The notes: a model not told the origin generated them from the sequence alone. Shown: positions 43,183 to 53,650, numbered from the stretch's first letter. The stretch: DNA of 64,000 nt from Streptomyces sp. NBC_00659 (GCF_036226925.1 NZ_CP109031.1:8060001-8124000), one strand, 5' to 3'. Translations and numbers: made by a program.

Positions 43183-45186
43183 ATGACAGCGACGACCGAC
43201 GGAAGCACCGGGGCCCTGCCGCCCCGCGCTGCCTCGGCCAGCGAAACCCGGTATCGGACCATTCCCGAGGCGGCCGGGACAGTCGAGACCCGAGACGCCG
43301 CCACGCGCGCCATGGAGCGCGCCACGGACTTCCTGCTCGCGCGGCAGGACGCCCAGGGCTGGTGGAAGGGCGACCTCGAGACGAACGTCACCATGGACGC
43401 CGAGGACCTGCTGCTCCGTCAGTTCCTGGGAATCCGCGACGAGGCGATCACCCGCGGCGCGGCGCTGTTCATCCGCGGCGAGCAGCGCGAGGACGGCACG
43501 TGGGCCTCGTTCTACGGCGGTCCGGGCGAGATCTCCACCACCATCGAGGCGTACGTCGCCCTGCGGCTGGCCGGGGACGCCCCGGACGACCCGCACATGG
43601 CGAAGGCGTCCGCGTGGATCCGCGAGCGCGGCGGGATCGCCGCGGCCCGTGTCTTCACCCGGATCTGGCTCGCCCTCTTCGGCTGGTGGAAGTGGGACGA
43701 CCTGCCCGAACTCCCGCCGGAGCTCATCTACTTCCCGAAGTGGATGCCGCTGAACATCTACGACTTCGGGTGCTGGGCGCGGCAGACCATCGTGCCGCTC
43801 ACCGTCGTCTCGGCGACGCGTCCGGTGCGCCCCGCGCCGTTCCCGCTGGACGAACTGCACACCGACGCGCGCAACCCCAACCCGGTCGGACCGCTCGCCC
43901 CCGTGACCAGTTGGGACGGCGCCTTCCAGCGTCTGGACAAGGCGCTGCACCAGTACCGCAGGGTCGCGCCGCGCGCCCTGCGCAGAGCGGCGATGAACAC
44001 GGCCGGCCGCTGGATCATCGAGCGCCAGGAGAACGACGGCTGCTGGGGAGGCATCCAGCCGCCCGCCGTCTACTCGGTCATCGCGCTGCATCTGCTCGGC
44101 TACGACCTCGAACACCCGGTGATGCGCGCGGGGTTGGCCTCGCTGGACCGTTTCGCCGTGTGGCGCGACGACGGCGCGCGGATGATCGAGGCGTGTCAGT
44201 CGCCGGTGTGGGACACCTGCCTGGCCACCATCGCGCTGGCCGACGCGGGAGTGCCCGCCGACCACCCGCAGCTCGTCAAGGCCGTGGACTGGATGCTCGG
44301 GGAGGAGATCGTCCGGCCCGGCGACTGGTCGGTCAAGCGGCCCCAACTGCCGCCGGGCGGGTGGGCGTTCGAGTTCCACAACGACAACTACCCCGACATC
44401 GACGACACCGCGGAGGTCGTCCTCGCACTGCGCCGCGTCCGGCACCACGACCCGGACCGCGTCGAGAACGCCATCGGACGCGGGGTCCGCTGGAATCTCG
44501 GCATGCAGTCCAAGGACGGCGGCTGGGGCGCGTTCGACGTCGACAACACCAGTGCCTTTCCCAACCGGCTGCCGTTCTGCGACTTCGGGGAGGTGATCGA
44601 CCCGCCCTCCGCGGACGTGACGGCGCACGTGGTGGAGATGCTGGCGGTCGAGGGGCTCACCCATGACCCGCGTACCCGCCGGGGCATCGAGTGGCTGCTC
44701 TCCCATCAGGAGCCGAACGGCTCCTGGTTCGGGCGCTGGGGCGTCAACTACGTCTACGGCACAGGGTCCGTGGTCCCGGCGCTCGCGGCGGCGGGACTGC
44801 CCGGCTCGCACCCGGCGATCCGCCGGGCGGTGGCCTGGCTGGAGTCCGTGCAGAACGAGGACGGAGGCTGGGGCGAGGACATGCGCTCCTACGACGACAT
44901 CGCCGGATGGAGCGGACGCGGCGCCTCGACCGCCTCGCAGACCGGCTGGGCCCTGCTCGCCCTGCTCGCCGCGGGGGAGCACGACTCCAAGGCCGCCGAG
45001 CGCGGGGTGGTCTGGCTCGCGGAGACGCAGCTGCCCGACGGCACCTGGGACGAGCCGTACTTCACGGGGACCGGCTTCCCGTGGGACTTCTCGATCAACT
45101 ACCACCTCTACCGCCACGTCTTCCCGCTCACCGCGCTCGGCCGCTACGTCCACGGAGAGCCCTTCTCCGCGGCCGAGGGGGGCTGA
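43183..45186 (+). CDS. shc: Squalene-hopene cyclase
   Basis: 667 residues, class II triterpene cyclase, membrane-associated. The protonating DxDD motif is D405-I-D407-D408 followed by TAEVVLALRR. Several QW repeats are present (for example QDAQGWW, QENDGCWGG, QSKDGGWGAF, QEPNGSWFGRWG, QNEDGGWGED). It cyclises squalene to hopene and hopanol. GAAGGGGAA precedes the ATG by three bases. Length is slightly above the 631 of the Alicyclobacillus enzyme because of an N-terminal tail of about 40 residues. Confidence 0.97.
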   Translation: MTATTDGSTGALPPRAASASETRYRTIPEAAGTVETRDAATRAMERATDFLLARQDAQGWWKGDLETNVTMDAEDLLLRQFLGIRDEAITRGAALFIRGEQREDGTWASFYGGPGEISTTIEAYVALRLAGDAPDDPHMAKASAWIRERGGIAAARVFTRIWLALFGWWKWDDLPELPPELIYFPKWMPLNIYDFGCWARQTIVPLTVVSATRPVRPAPFPLDELHTDARNPNPVGPLAPVTSWDGAFQRLDKALHQYRRVAPRALRRAAMNTAGRWIIERQENDGCWGGIQPPAVYSVIALHLLGYDLEHPVMRAGLASLDRFAVWRDDGARMIEACQSPVWDTCLATIALADAGVPADHPQLVKAVDWMLGEEIVRPGDWSVKRPQLPPGGWAFEFHNDNYPDIDDTAEVVLALRRVRHHDPDRVENAIGRGVRWNLGMQSKDGGWGAFDVDNTSAFPNRLPFCDFGEVIDPPSADVTAHVVEMLAVEGLTHDPRTRRGIEWLLSHQEPNGSWFGRWGVNYVYGTGSVVPALAAAGLPGSHPAIRRAVAWLESVQNEDGGWGEDMRSYDDIAGWSGRGASTASQTGWALLALLAAGEHDSKAAERGVVWLAETQLPDGTWDEPYFTGTGFPWDFSINYHLYRHVFPLTALGRYVHGEPFSAAEGG

Positions 45187-45187
45187 T

Positions 45188-45829
45188 ATGGACAGGACGC
45201 CCGCCCCGGCCCCGCTTCTGATCGCCTGCGCGCTCGGCATCGAGCACCTCGCCCTGCGCAGTGGCGACCGGAGCGGCGCTGGCGGGCCGGTCACCGTGCT
45301 GCGTACCGGCATGGGACCCAGGGCCGCCGACCGGTCGGTCACCCGGGTGCTGGCCGACCCGGCGCTGGCCACGGCGTCCGTGCTCGCCACCGGCTTCTGC
45401 GCGGGGCTCGCCCCGGGCATGCACCCCGGTGACCTGGTCGTCGCCGAGGAGACCCGCGACCCGGGCGGCACCACACCGTGTGTGGGCACCGATCTGCTGG
45501 TCAAGGAACTCGCCCGCACCGTGCCGGGCCGCACCGTCCACACGGGGCCGCTCACCGGCTCCGATCACGTGGTCCGCGGTCACGAGCGCTCCGGTCTGCT
45601 CGCGACCGGAGCCATCGCCGTCGACATGGAGTCGGCGGCCACATTGCTCGGCGCGGTCCGCTCGGGAACCCGTCCCGTTGCGGCCGTCCGGGTGGTCGTG
45701 GATGCTCCAGAACATGAACTCGTCCGAATCGGCACGTTTCGCGGTGGAATATCAGCCTTCCGCGTTCTTCGTTCCGTTCTTCCCGCTTTTTTCGAATGGC
45801 ACCGTTCTTTGTCGCTCCCTCGGAGGTGA
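45188..45829 (+). CDS. hpnG: Adenosylhopane nucleosidase HpnG
   Basis: 213 residues, nucleoside phosphorylase-like fold. The ribose/base site appears as AVDMESAATLLGAVRSG near 138-154, with the typical Met-Glu pair, and TGMGPRAADRS near 38-48 binds phosphate or ribose in relatives. It removes adenine from adenosylhopane, giving ribosylhopane (or its phosphate). It is encoded one base after the shc stop and five bases before the hpnH ATG, so all three are likely co-translated. Confidence 0.9.
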   Translation: MDRTPAPAPLLIACALGIEHLALRSGDRSGAGGPVTVLRTGMGPRAADRSVTRVLADPALATASVLATGFCAGLAPGMHPGDLVVAEETRDPGGTTPCVGTDLLVKELARTVPGRTVHTGPLTGSDHVVRGHERSGLLATGAIAVDMESAATLLGAVRSGTRPVAAVRVVVDAPEHELVRIGTFRGGISAFRVLRSVLPAFFEWHRSLSLPRR

Positions 45830-45834
45830 GCCGT

Positions 45835-46857
45835 ATGGCCATGCCGCTTCGGCAGTCCATGAAGGTCGCTGCATACCTGTTTGAACAGAAGCTAAGGAAG
45901 CGGGACAAGTTCGCCCTGCTCGTCGAGCTGGAACCGCTCTTCGCCTGCAACCTCGCGTGCGAGGGCTGCGGCAAGATCCAGCACCCCGCCGGTGTGCTCA
46001 AGCAGCGCATGCCGGTCGCCCAGGCGGTGGGCGCGGTCCTCGAATCCGGTGCGCCGATGGTGTCCATCGCCGGCGGTGAGCCGCTGATGCACCCTCAGAT
46101 CGACGAGATCGTGCGGCAGTTGGTGGCGAAGAAGAAGTTCGTCTTCCTCTGCACCAACGCGATGCTGCTGCGCAAGAAGATGGACAAGTTCAAGCCCTCG
46201 CCGTACTTCGCCTGGGCCGTCCACATCGACGGGCTGCGCGAACGGCACGACGAGTCCGTCGCGAAGGAAGGTGTCTTCGACGAGGCGGTCGCGGCCATCA
46301 AGGAGGCCAAGCGCCGCGGCTTCCGCGTCACCACGAACTCGACCTTCTTCAACACCGACACCCCGCAGACCATCATCGAGGTGCTGAACTACCTCAACGA
46401 CGACCTGAAGGTCGACGAGATGATGCTCTCGCCCGCCTACGCCTACGAGAAGGCCCCCGACCAGGAGCACTTCCTCGGCGTCCAGCAGACCCGGGAACTG
46501 TTCAAGAAGGCCTTCGCGGGCGGCAACCGGCGCCGCTGGAGGCTCAACCAGAGCCCGCTCTTCCTGGACTTCCTGGAGGGCAAGGTCGACTTCCCGTGCA
46601 CCGCGTGGGCGATCCCGAGCTACTCGCTCTTCGGCTGGCAGAAGCCCTGCTACCTGATGAGCGACGGCTACGTGCAGACGTACAAGCAGCTCCTGGAGGA
46701 GACCGACTGGGACTCCTACGGCCGCGGCAAGGACGACCGGTGCGCCAACTGCATGGCGCACTGCGGCTACGAGCCGACGGCGGTCCTGGCCACCATGGGC
46801 TCCCTCAAGGAATCCATCCGGGCCGCCCGCGAGACCTTCACGGAAAGCCGCGGGTGA
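45835..46857 (+). CDS. hpnH: Adenosyl-hopene transferase HpnH (radical SAM)
   Basis: 340 residues. The radical SAM cluster ligands are Cys38, Cys42 and Cys45 in [10 protein letters not shown], and the SAM-binding GGE occurs in [13 protein letters not shown]-terminal cysteine group ([12 protein letters not shown]) may hold a second metal or structural site. It adds a 5'-deoxyadenosyl radical to hopene, the first step of the C35 side chain. The ATG at 45835 with GGAGG eight bases upstream is chosen over an upstream in-frame start at 45796 that overlaps hpnG. Confidence 0.95.
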   Translation: MAMPLRQSMKVAAYLFEQKLRKRDKFALLVELEPLFACNLACEGCGKIQHPAGVLKQRMPVAQAVGAVLESGAPMVSIAGGEPLMHPQIDEIVRQLVAKKKFVFLCTNAMLLRKKMDKFKPSPYFAWAVHIDGLRERHDESVAKEGVFDEAVAAIKEAKRRGFRVTTNSTFFNTDTPQTIIEVLNYLNDDLKVDEMMLSPAYAYEKAPDQEHFLGVQQTRELFKKAFAGGNRRRWRLNQSPLFLDFLEGKVDFPCTAWAIPSYSLFGWQKPCYLMSDGYVQTYKQLLEETDWDSYGRGKDDRCANCMAHCGYEPTAVLATMGSLKESIRAARETFTESRG

Positions 46858-46861
46858 CGTC

Positions 46862-48019
46862 ATGACCGCCGTTTCCCTGGGCCTCCCAGAGGTACCGCTC
46901 CGGCCGATCGCGGAGCGCCGTGTGTCGCGGCGGATCCAGGTCGGACCGGTGGCGGTCGGCGGCGGGGCGCCCGTGTCCGTCCAGTCGATGACCACGACCC
47001 GTACGTCGGACATCGGCGCCACACTCCAGCAGATCGCCGAACTGACCGCGTCCGGCTGCCAGATCGTCCGTGTCGCCTGCCCCACGCAGGACGACGCGGA
47101 CGCGCTCGCGACCATCGCCGAGAAGTCGCAGATCCCGGTGATCGCGGACATCCACTTCCAGCCGAAGTACGTGTTCGCGGCGATCGACGCGGGCTGCGCG
47201 GCGGTACGCGTGAACCCCGGCAACATCAAACAGTTCGACGACAAGGTGAAGGAGATCGCGCGGGCCGCGAGGGACGCGGGGATCCCGATCCGTATCGGGG
47301 TGAACGCGGGCTCGCTCGACAGGCGGCTGCTGGAGAAATACGGCAAGGCGACGCCCGAGGCGCTCGTCGAGTCGGCGCTGTGGGAGGCGTCGCTCTTCGA
47401 GGAGCACGGGTTCCGGGACATCAAGATCTCGGTGAAGCACAACGACCCGGTGGTCATGGTCAACGCCTACCGGCAGCTGGCCGCCCAGTGCGACTACCCG
47501 CTGCACCTCGGGGTGACCGAGGCGGGTCCGGCGTTCCAGGGGACCATCAAGTCGGCCGTGGCGTTCGGGGCGCTGCTCAGTGAGGGCATCGGGGACACCA
47601 TCAGGGTCTCCCTGAGCGCGCCGCCCGCCGAGGAGTGCAAGGTCGGCATCCAGATCCTGGAGTCGCTCGGACTGCGGCAGCGACGGCTGGAGATCGTCTC
47701 CTGCCCGTCCTGCGGGCGGGCCCAGGTCGATGTGTACAAGCTGGCCGACGAGGTCACGGCCGGCCTGGAGGGCATGGAGGTCCCGTTGCGCGTCGCCGTC
47801 ATGGGCTGCGTCGTCAACGGTCCCGGCGAGGCACGGGAGGCGGACCTGGGGGTCGCCTCCGGCAATGGCAAGGGGCAGATCTTCGTCAAGGGCGAGGTCA
47901 TCAAGACCGTCCCCGAGTCGAAGATCGTCGAGACGCTCATCGATGAGGCGATGAAGATCGCCGAGCAGATGGAGAACGACGGCGTCGCGTCCGGGGAACC
48001 GGCCGTCACCGTGAGCTGA
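46862..48019 (+). CDS. ispG: 4-Hydroxy-3-methylbut-2-enyl diphosphate synthase (hopanoid-operon copy)
   Basis: 385 residues, TIM barrel plus iron-sulfur domain. The 4Fe-4S ligands appear in [11 protein letters not shown] and [12 protein letters not shown]. It makes HMBPP from the cyclic MEP intermediate. Streptomyces usually have a second ispG in the housekeeping MEP set, so this copy probably boosts isoprenoid flux when hopanoids are made. It starts four bases after the hpnH stop. Confidence 0.95.
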   Translation: MTAVSLGLPEVPLRPIAERRVSRRIQVGPVAVGGGAPVSVQSMTTTRTSDIGATLQQIAELTASGCQIVRVACPTQDDADALATIAEKSQIPVIADIHFQPKYVFAAIDAGCAAVRVNPGNIKQFDDKVKEIARAARDAGIPIRIGVNAGSLDRRLLEKYGKATPEALVESALWEASLFEEHGFRDIKISVKHNDPVVMVNAYRQLAAQCDYPLHLGVTEAGPAFQGTIKSAVAFGALLSEGIGDTIRVSLSAPPAEECKVGIQILESLGLRQRRLEIVSCPSCGRAQVDVYKLADEVTAGLEGMEVPLRVAVMGCVVNGPGEAREADLGVASGNGKGQIFVKGEVIKTVPESKIVETLIDEAMKIAEQMENDGVASGEPAVTVS

Positions 48020-48046
48020 TCAGCACGGACCGAGAGGGGGCCCGAC

Positions 48047-49999
48047 GTGACGATTCTGGAGAACATCCGGGGACCACGCGACCTGAAGGCGCTGTCCGAG
48101 GCGGAAATCGGTGAACTGGCCGAAGAGGTGAGGGAGTTCCTGGTGCACGCGGTCGCCAGGACCGGCGGTCACCTCGGACCCAACCTGGGAGTGGTGGAGC
48201 TGTCCATCGCCCTCCACCGGGTCTTCGAGTCGCCCTTCGACCGCATCCTGTGGGACACCGGCCATCAGAGCTACGTACACAAACTGCTGACAGGGCGTCA
48301 GGACTTCTCCAAGCTGCGCGGCAAGGGCGGCCTCTCCGGCTATCCCTCCCGCGAGGAGTCCGAGCACGACGTCATCGAGAACAGCCACGCCTCGACGGCG
48401 CTCGGCTGGGCCGACGGGCTCGCCAAGGCCCGCCAGGTGCAAGGCGAGAAGGGCCACGTCGTCGCGGTCATCGGCGACGGCGCCCTGACCGGGGGCATGG
48501 CGTGGGAGGCGCTGAACAACATCGCCGCGGCCAAGGACCGGCCCCTGATCATCGTCGTCAACGACAATGAACGCTCGTACGCCCCCACCATCGGCGGCCT
48601 CGCCAACCACCTCGCGACCCTGCGGACCACCGACAGCTACGAGCGGGTCCTCGCCTGGGGCAAGGACGTCCTGCTGCGCACCCCCCTCGTCGGCAACACG
48701 ATCTACGAGTCGCTGCACGGCGCGAAGAAGGGCTTCAAGGACGCGTTCGCGCCGCAGGGCATGTTCGAGGACCTCGGGCTCAAGTACGTCGGTCCCATCG
48801 ACGGTCACGACGTGGGAGCCGTGGAGTCCGCGTTGCGCCGGGCGAAACGCTTCCACGGGCCCGTGCTCGTCCACTGCCTGACGGAGAAGGGGCGCGGCTA
48901 CGAACCCGCGCTCGCGCACGAGGAGGACCACTTCCACACGGTCGGCGTGATGGACCCGCTCACCTGCGAGCCCCTCGCACCGTCCAACGGCCCTTCCTGG
49001 ACCTCCGTGTTCGGCGACGAGATCGTCAGGATCGGCGAGGAGCGGGCGGACGTCGTGGCCATCACGGCGGCCATGCTGCATCCGGTCGGGCTCGGGAAGT
49101 TCGCCGAGCGGTTCCCCGACCGGGTGTGGGACGTCGGCATCGCCGAGCAGCATGCCACGGTGTCCGCGGCCGGACTCGCGACCGGCGGTCTGCATCCCGT
49201 CGTCGCCGTGTACGCGACCTTCCTCAACCGGGCCTTCGACCAGCTCCTCATGGACGTCGCGCTGCACCGCTGCGGTGTGACCTTCGTCCTCGACCGGGCC
49301 GGGGTCACCGGTGTCGACGGCGCCTCGCACAACGGCATGTGGGACATGTCGATCCTCCAGGTCGTGCCCGGCCTCAGGATCGCCGCTCCGCGCGACGCCG
49401 ACCAGTTGAGGGCCCAGCTCCGGGAGGCGGTCGCCGTGGACGACGCGCCGACCCTGATCCGCTTCCCGAAGGAGTCCGTCGGTCCGGTGATCCCCGCGGT
49501 GGACCATGTGGGCGGGCTCGACGTCCTGCACCGGGGCGAGCGCCCGGAGGTCCTGCTCGTCGCGGTCGGCGTCATGGCCCAGGTCTGCCTCCAGACCGCC
49601 GACCTGCTTCAGGCCCGCGGCATCGGCTGCACGGTCGTCGACCCGCGCTGGGTCAAGCCCGTCGACCCGGCGCTGCCCCACCTCGCCGCCGAACACCGGC
49701 TCGTCGCCGTCGTCGAGGACAACAGCAGGGCCTCGGGTGTCGGCGCCGCCGTCTCGCTGGCCCTCGGGGACGCCGAAGTCGACGTGCCCGTAAGACGGTT
49801 CGGCATCCCCGAGCAGTTCCTCGCGCACGCCAAGCGGTCCGAGGTGCTCGCCGACATCGGGCTCACGCCCGTGGAGATCGCCGGACGGATCAGCGCCGGG
49901 CTGGCCATCAGGGACGAGCGGGCCAAGGCCGCGTACGAGCCGATCGAGGCCGCCGACCGGCCGGCCGAGAAAGCGTCGTCCAAGGAGAAACAGGAATGA
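48047..49999 (+). CDS. dxs: 1-Deoxy-D-xylulose-5-phosphate synthase (hopanoid-operon copy)
   Basis: 650 residues. ThDP binding is shown by [16 protein letters not shown]; the His of [10 protein letters not shown] and the transketolase motif [15 protein letters not shown] with GIAEQHA are present. It joins pyruvate and glyceraldehyde-3-phosphate, the committing step of the MEP pathway. Together with ispG it ties precursor supply to the hopanoid operon. The GTG at 48047 has GAGAGGGGG six bases upstream; the stop overlaps the next ATG (ATGA). Confidence 0.96.
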   Translation: MTILENIRGPRDLKALSEAEIGELAEEVREFLVHAVARTGGHLGPNLGVVELSIALHRVFESPFDRILWDTGHQSYVHKLLTGRQDFSKLRGKGGLSGYPSREESEHDVIENSHASTALGWADGLAKARQVQGEKGHVVAVIGDGALTGGMAWEALNNIAAAKDRPLIIVVNDNERSYAPTIGGLANHLATLRTTDSYERVLAWGKDVLLRTPLVGNTIYESLHGAKKGFKDAFAPQGMFEDLGLKYVGPIDGHDVGAVESALRRAKRFHGPVLVHCLTEKGRGYEPALAHEEDHFHTVGVMDPLTCEPLAPSNGPSWTSVFGDEIVRIGEERADVVAITAAMLHPVGLGKFAERFPDRVWDVGIAEQHATVSAAGLATGGLHPVVAVYATFLNRAFDQLLMDVALHRCGVTFVLDRAGVTGVDGASHNGMWDMSILQVVPGLRIAAPRDADQLRAQLREAVAVDDAPTLIRFPKESVGPVIPAVDHVGGLDVLHRGERPEVLLVAVGVMAQVCLQTADLLQARGIGCTVVDPRWVKPVDPALPHLAAEHRLVAVVEDNSRASGVGAAVSLALGDAEVDVPVRRFGIPEQFLAHAKRSEVLADIGLTPVEIAGRISAGLAIRDERAKAAYEPIEAADRPAEKASSKEKQE

Positions 50000-51396
50000 C
50001 CGACCCTGCCCAGAAGGGGGAGTTCGACCTCGGCGCGCTCCTCGCCGAGCGCGGAGCCGAGCGCTACGAACTGCACACGAAGTACCTGAACCACCAGCTC
50101 CCGCGCATGCTGCACACCATCGGCTTCGACAAGGTCTACGAGCGTGCCGAGGGCGCGCACTTCTGGGACGCCGACGGCAACGACTACCTGGACATGCTCG
50201 CCGGGTTCGGGGTGATGGGCCTCGGCCGCCATCACCCCGTCGTCCGGCGGGCGTTGCACGACGTCCTGGACGCCTCGCTCGCCGACCTCACCCGCTTCGA
50301 CTGCCAGCCGCTGCCGGGCCTGCTCGCGGAGCGGCTGCTCACCCACAGCCCGCACCTGGACCGGGTGTTCTTCGGCAACAGCGGCACGGAGGCGGTCGAG
50401 ACCGCGCTGAAGTTCGCCCGGTACGCCACCGGCCGACCGCGGATCCTGTACTGCGCGCACGCCTTCCACGGGCTGACCACCGGTTCCCTGTCCGTGAACG
50501 GCGAGGACGGCTTCCGCGACGGCTTCGCACCGCTGCTCCCCGACACGGCGGTCCCGCTCGGTGATCTGGACGCCCTGGCAAGGGAGTTGAAGAAAGGCGA
50601 CGTCGCCGCGCTCATCGTGGAGCCGATCCAGGGGAAGGGCGTCCACGAGTCCCCGCCCGGATATCTGCGCGCCGCCCAGGAGCTGCTGCACCGGCACAAG
50701 GCACTGCTCATCGCGGACGAGGTGCAGACCGGGCTCGGCCGGACCGGGGACTTCTACGCCTACCAGCACGAGGAGGGCGTCGAACCGGACCTGGTGTGCG
50801 TGGCCAAGGCGCTCTCCGGCGGCTATGTGCCGGTGGGCGCGACCCTCGGAAAGGACTGGATCTTCAAGAAGGTCTACTCCTCCATGGACCGGGTCCTCGT
50901 GCACTCGGCGAGCTTCGGTTCCAACGCGCAGGCCATGGCGGCGGGGCTCGCGGTGCTCTCCGTGATGGAGAACGAGCAGATCGTCGCCAACGCCCGGATC
51001 ACCGGAGAACGGCTGAAGTCCCGGTTGGCGGCCCTGGTCGACCGCTACGAGCTGCTCAGCGACGTACGCGGCCGGGGTCTGATGATCGGCATCGAGTTCG
51101 GCCGGCCCACGTCGCTCAAGCTGCGCGGCCGCTGGACGATGCTGCAGGCCGCGCGCAAGGGTCTGTTCGCGCAGATGGTCGTCGTGCCGCTGCTCCAGCG
51201 GCACCGCATCCTCACCCAGGTCTCCGGCGACCACCTGGAGGTGATCAAGCTGATCCCGCCGCTGGTCATCGACGAGCGGGACGTCGACCGGTTCGTGGAG
51301 GCCTTCACCGCGGTGATGGAGGACGCGCACAACGGCGGCGGGCTGATGTGGGACTTCGGGAAGACGCTGGTGAAGCAGGCGGTGGCGAACCGCTGA
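49996..51396 (+). CDS. hpnO: Class III aminotransferase, probable aminobacteriohopanetriol synthase (HpnO-like)
   Basis: 466 residues, PLP fold type I. The Lys lies in [14 protein letters not shown] near 262-275, with [12 protein letters not shown] upstream and [15 protein letters not shown] binding phosphate. Sequence alone says acetylornithine/omega-aminotransferase family; the position after hpnG/hpnH suggests transamination of ribosylhopane to 35-aminobacteriohopanetriol. ATG at 49996 overlaps dxs. An extended C-terminus ([18 protein letters not shown]) matches long hopanoid-type relatives. Confidence 0.88.
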   Translation: MTDPAQKGEFDLGALLAERGAERYELHTKYLNHQLPRMLHTIGFDKVYERAEGAHFWDADGNDYLDMLAGFGVMGLGRHHPVVRRALHDVLDASLADLTRFDCQPLPGLLAERLLTHSPHLDRVFFGNSGTEAVETALKFARYATGRPRILYCAHAFHGLTTGSLSVNGEDGFRDGFAPLLPDTAVPLGDLDALARELKKGDVAALIVEPIQGKGVHESPPGYLRAAQELLHRHKALLIADEVQTGLGRTGDFYAYQHEEGVEPDLVCVAKALSGGYVPVGATLGKDWIFKKVYSSMDRVLVHSASFGSNAQAMAAGLAVLSVMENEQIVANARITGERLKSRLAALVDRYELLSDVRGRGLMIGIEFGRPTSLKLRGRWTMLQAARKGLFAQMVVVPLLQRHRILTQVSGDHLEVIKLIPPLVIDERDVDRFVEAFTAVMEDAHNGGGLMWDFGKTLVKQAVANR

Positions 51397-51511
51397 GACC
51401 CGGCCGGACCGGCGGCCGCCGCGAGGCCTCGCGGGTGTGATCGGCGAGGCGGCCCGGTGCGGTCGGCGAAGCCGCGTGGGTGCGTTGGACCGTGTCCGGC
51501 GAGGTTCTTTG

Positions 51512-51540
51512 CCTCTGGGGCAAGAAAATTGCCCCAGAGG
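51512..51540. promoter_or_regulatory. 12-bp perfect inverted repeat before the XRE-cupin gene
   Basis: CCTCTGGGGCAA (51512-51523), five-base GAAAA spacer, TTGCCCCAGAGG (51529-51540). The centre lies about 38 bases before the ATG at 51564. TTGCCC in the right arm could be a -35, with a poor -10 (CTCAAT, 51552-51557). It is most likely an operator for the XRE protein itself; it could instead act as a terminator after hpnO. Confidence 0.6.
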
Positions 51541-51563
51541 TAATTGTTTGGCTCAATGGTCCT

Positions 51564-52202
51564 ATGAGCCCTGCCGACACAGGGGCGGCCGACGAGCCGT
51601 CCGCCGAGCTGCACGCCGTGGCGCCGCGGCTCCGCGCCCTGCGCCGCAGCGCCTCCCTCACGCTGGAGGCAGCCGCCCGCGCGGCCGGACTCTCGCCCGC
51701 CCATCTCTCCCGGCTGGAGACCGGACAGCGCCAGCCCTCGCTGCCGATGCTGCTCACGCTGGCCCGTGTCTACGGTACGACGGTCTCGGAGCTGCTCGGC
51801 GAGGCGGTCCCCGACCGTGACGCGATCGTACGGGCCGCCGCCATGGAACCGGCCCCGGCCGGGGGCTGGACCTACTGGCAGGCGGGCTCCGCGGGCCGCG
51901 GCATGCAGGCACTGCGCGTGCACGTCCCCTACGGTTCGCAGGGCGACATCGTGCGCGTCCACCCGGGCGAGGAGTGGCTGTACGTCCTCCGGGGGCGGCT
52001 CAGTCTGCGCCTCGGGGACACCGCGCACGTCCTCGCTCCGGGAGACAGCGCCCACTTCGACTCGCTGACCCCGCACCGCATCGCCGCCGCCGAACGCGAC
52101 GGAGCCGAGCTCCTCTTCGTACACACCCTGCTGCAGAGCCCCGTCGCCGCGCTGTGCCTCGGCCCGGCGACGGGCCACCCCACCTCGGGAGAGACGTCAT
52201 GA
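51564..52202 (+). CDS. XRE-family regulator with C-terminal cupin domain
   Basis: 212 residues. The helix-turn-helix is at about 21-76 (LRALRRSASLTLEAAARAAGLSP shortened as LTLEAAARAAGLSPAHLSRLE). A cupin barrel occupies 110-195 (VRVHPGEEWLYVLRGRLSLRLG). Such proteins sense amines or amino-acid-like ligands through the cupin. Position after the hopanoid genes suggests local control, perhaps of the following membrane gene or of the operon; this is inference. The ATG at 51564 sits just after a 12-bp inverted repeat. Confidence 0.88.
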   Translation: MSPADTGAADEPSAELHAVAPRLRALRRSASLTLEAAARAAGLSPAHLSRLETGQRQPSLPMLLTLARVYGTTVSELLGEAVPDRDAIVRAAAMEPAPAGGWTYWQAGSAGRGMQALRVHVPYGSQGDIVRVHPGEEWLYVLRGRLSLRLGDTAHVLAPGDSAHFDSLTPHRIAAAERDGAELLFVHTLLQSPVAALCLGPATGHPTSGETS

Positions 52203-52345
52203 CCGAACCCACAGAACGCCGCCGCTCCATGGAGGACAGGTTCCCGCGCGCCCTGTGGGTGCGGCTGATCATCTACGTCGCCGTCGGCCACCTGTTCGCG
52301 GCCTTCATCTATCTGCTCTTCACGCTGGGCGCGCAGAACCAGTAG
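52199..52345 (+). CDS. Small single-span membrane protein (DUF6126-like)
   Basis: 48 residues. A charged N-terminus (MTEPTERRRSMEDRFP) is followed by one hydrophobic segment, about 20-44 (WVRLIIYVAVGHLFAAFIYL). The ATG overlaps the stop of the XRE-cupin gene (ATGA), a pairing I recall as common in Streptomyces. Its function is unknown; it could be an effector controlled by the regulator or a membrane partner that signals to it. Confidence 0.75.
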   Translation: MTEPTERRRSMEDRFPRALWVRLIIYVAVGHLFAAFIYLLFTLGAQNQ

Positions 52346-52359
52346 AGAGCCCGGTCCCG

Positions 52360-52388
52360 GCGGGCGGCTCAGTCCAGGAGCCGCCCGC
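52360..52388. terminator. Bidirectional hairpin at the end of the hopanoid region
   Basis: An 11-bp perfect stem (GCGGGCGGCTC / GAGCCGCCCGC) with a seven-base loop lies between the membrane-protein stop and the phosphatase, covering the latter's stop codon. Confidence 0.65.
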
Positions 52389-53166
52389 GCAGGCGCTCCC
52401 GCAGCTCCGGCGTCAGTCCCAGCCCCTGCTCCAGATAGACCTCGACGCTGCCCCAGGTCTCCTCGATCGTCTCGAAGGCGGCTGTCAGGTACACGGGCCG
52501 CGCGTCGAACAGCGGGCTGAGCAGTTCCATCACCTCGGGGGAGTACGCGCCGGCCGAGGAGTTGTTGCGGTGCACCTTGTAACGGCGGTGCGCGGCGTTC
52601 GACTCCAGGTAGTCGGCCACGATCGCCTCGCGCTCGACGCCGAGGGCGAGCAGGGTGATCGCGATGGACAACCCGGCGCGGTCCTTGCCCGCCGCGCAGT
52701 GCATCAGCGCGGGCACGCTGTCGTCGGCCAGGGCGTGCAGTACCCGGGAGTGCTCGGCCGTGCGCTCCTTGATGATCGTGCGGTAGGAGTTGATCATCCG
52801 GTTCTCGGCCTTGCCGTCGCCGAGGATCGCGCGCAGCTGGTCGAGATCGCCGTCGCGGACCATCTTCCAGAACTCGCTGCCGTCCGCCGGGTCGCTCAGC
52901 GGGAGGTTCACGTTCCGCACGCCCGGAAGTTCGACGTCCGGGCCCTCCAGTTTCTGGTCCGCGGCATTACGGAAGTCGAAGACCGTGTGGAGCCCCAGAG
53001 AGGCGAGGAACGCGGCGTCCTCCTCCGTGGCGTGGGCGAGGTGGCCGCTGCGGAACAGGTGCCCATAACGCACTCGCCGGCCGTCCGCGGTGGGCAGTCC
53101 GCCCACGTCGCGGAAGTTGCGCACTCCGCCGAGTTCGGGCTCGGTCGACGGGACCTGCTGCGTCAC
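52369..53166 (-). CDS. Tyrosine/lipid phosphatase (PTP-like, Y_phosphatase3 family)
   Basis: 265 residues. The P-loop HCAAGKDRAG near 160-169 contains the C-x5-R signature (Cys nucleophile, Arg). The N-terminal NFRDVGGLPTADGRRVRYGHLFRSG is typical of the family including mycobacterial PtpB, which acts on phosphotyrosine and phosphoinositides. The GTG at 53166 with AGGAG five bases upstream is chosen, although the frame is open further upstream. No signal peptide is visible in this form. Confidence 0.88.
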   Translation of the reverse strand: MTQQVPSTEPELGGVRNFRDVGGLPTADGRRVRYGHLFRSGHLAHATEEDAAFLASLGLHTVFDFRNAADQKLEGPDVELPGVRNVNLPLSDPADGSEFWKMVRDGDLDQLRAILGDGKAENRMINSYRTIIKERTAEHSRVLHALADDSVPALMHCAAGKDRAGLSIAITLLALGVEREAIVADYLESNAAHRRYKVHRNNSSAGAYSPEVMELLSPLFDARPVYLTAAFETIEETWGSVEVYLEQGLGLTPELRERLRGRLLD

Positions 53167-53614
53167 GGGGGCTCCTCCCATTCGGCCGCCGGCGTCGCCG
53201 TGCTGGACTCGGCGCCGCTCGTCGGCAGTTGTACCGGCTCGCGCTCTCGACGATACGACATGGGTTCCTCGGGCAATGAGTTGTCCACAGCCGAAGCCTT
53301 CCGGGCGGAACGCCCTGGAAGCGGCGCATTGCGGCATCTGATGTCGAATGAGTGTTCGAATCCTGTACTGGATCAACCGCGCGCCTCCGGCCGCATCGGC
53401 CCCATGGGGCAATTGAGGCGAAACGAGGCATTTAGAAGTGTTGTTTTGTGCTCCATTCCGACCAGAGGGTCGAATGGGCTGGATATCCGCCCGTGCAGCT
53501 TCTGTCTGTTCTGTCCGAATAGGCACCTTCATGGCAACTGGCCCTGGAATAGGGCGCCCTGGGGTGAGTCGCGTGAGGAGCGTCATATTCGTGACGATGC
53601 GTTGCCGTCCTCAT

Positions 53615-53650
53615 TTCTCAACCCGCCCGGATTTTCAGGTGGGTTGAGAA
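53615..53650. repeat. Long inverted repeat in the phosphatase/M23 intergenic region
   Basis: TTCTCAACCC (53615-53624) and GGGTTGAGAA (53641-53650) are perfect arms, extending to 13 bp if one G-U pair is allowed, with a loop CGGATTTTCA. It stands upstream of the riboswitch promoter. The 53167-53733 region is otherwise AT-richer than average, with no convincing gene. A CGTCA-N6-TGACG repeat lies at 53581-53596. Confidence 0.6.

Noticed and set aside
42634..45555. Minus-strand open frame of about 970 codons opposite shc
   Set aside because: Antisense shadow of a high-GC gene; squalene-hopene cyclase with QW and DxDD motifs is unmistakable on the plus strand.
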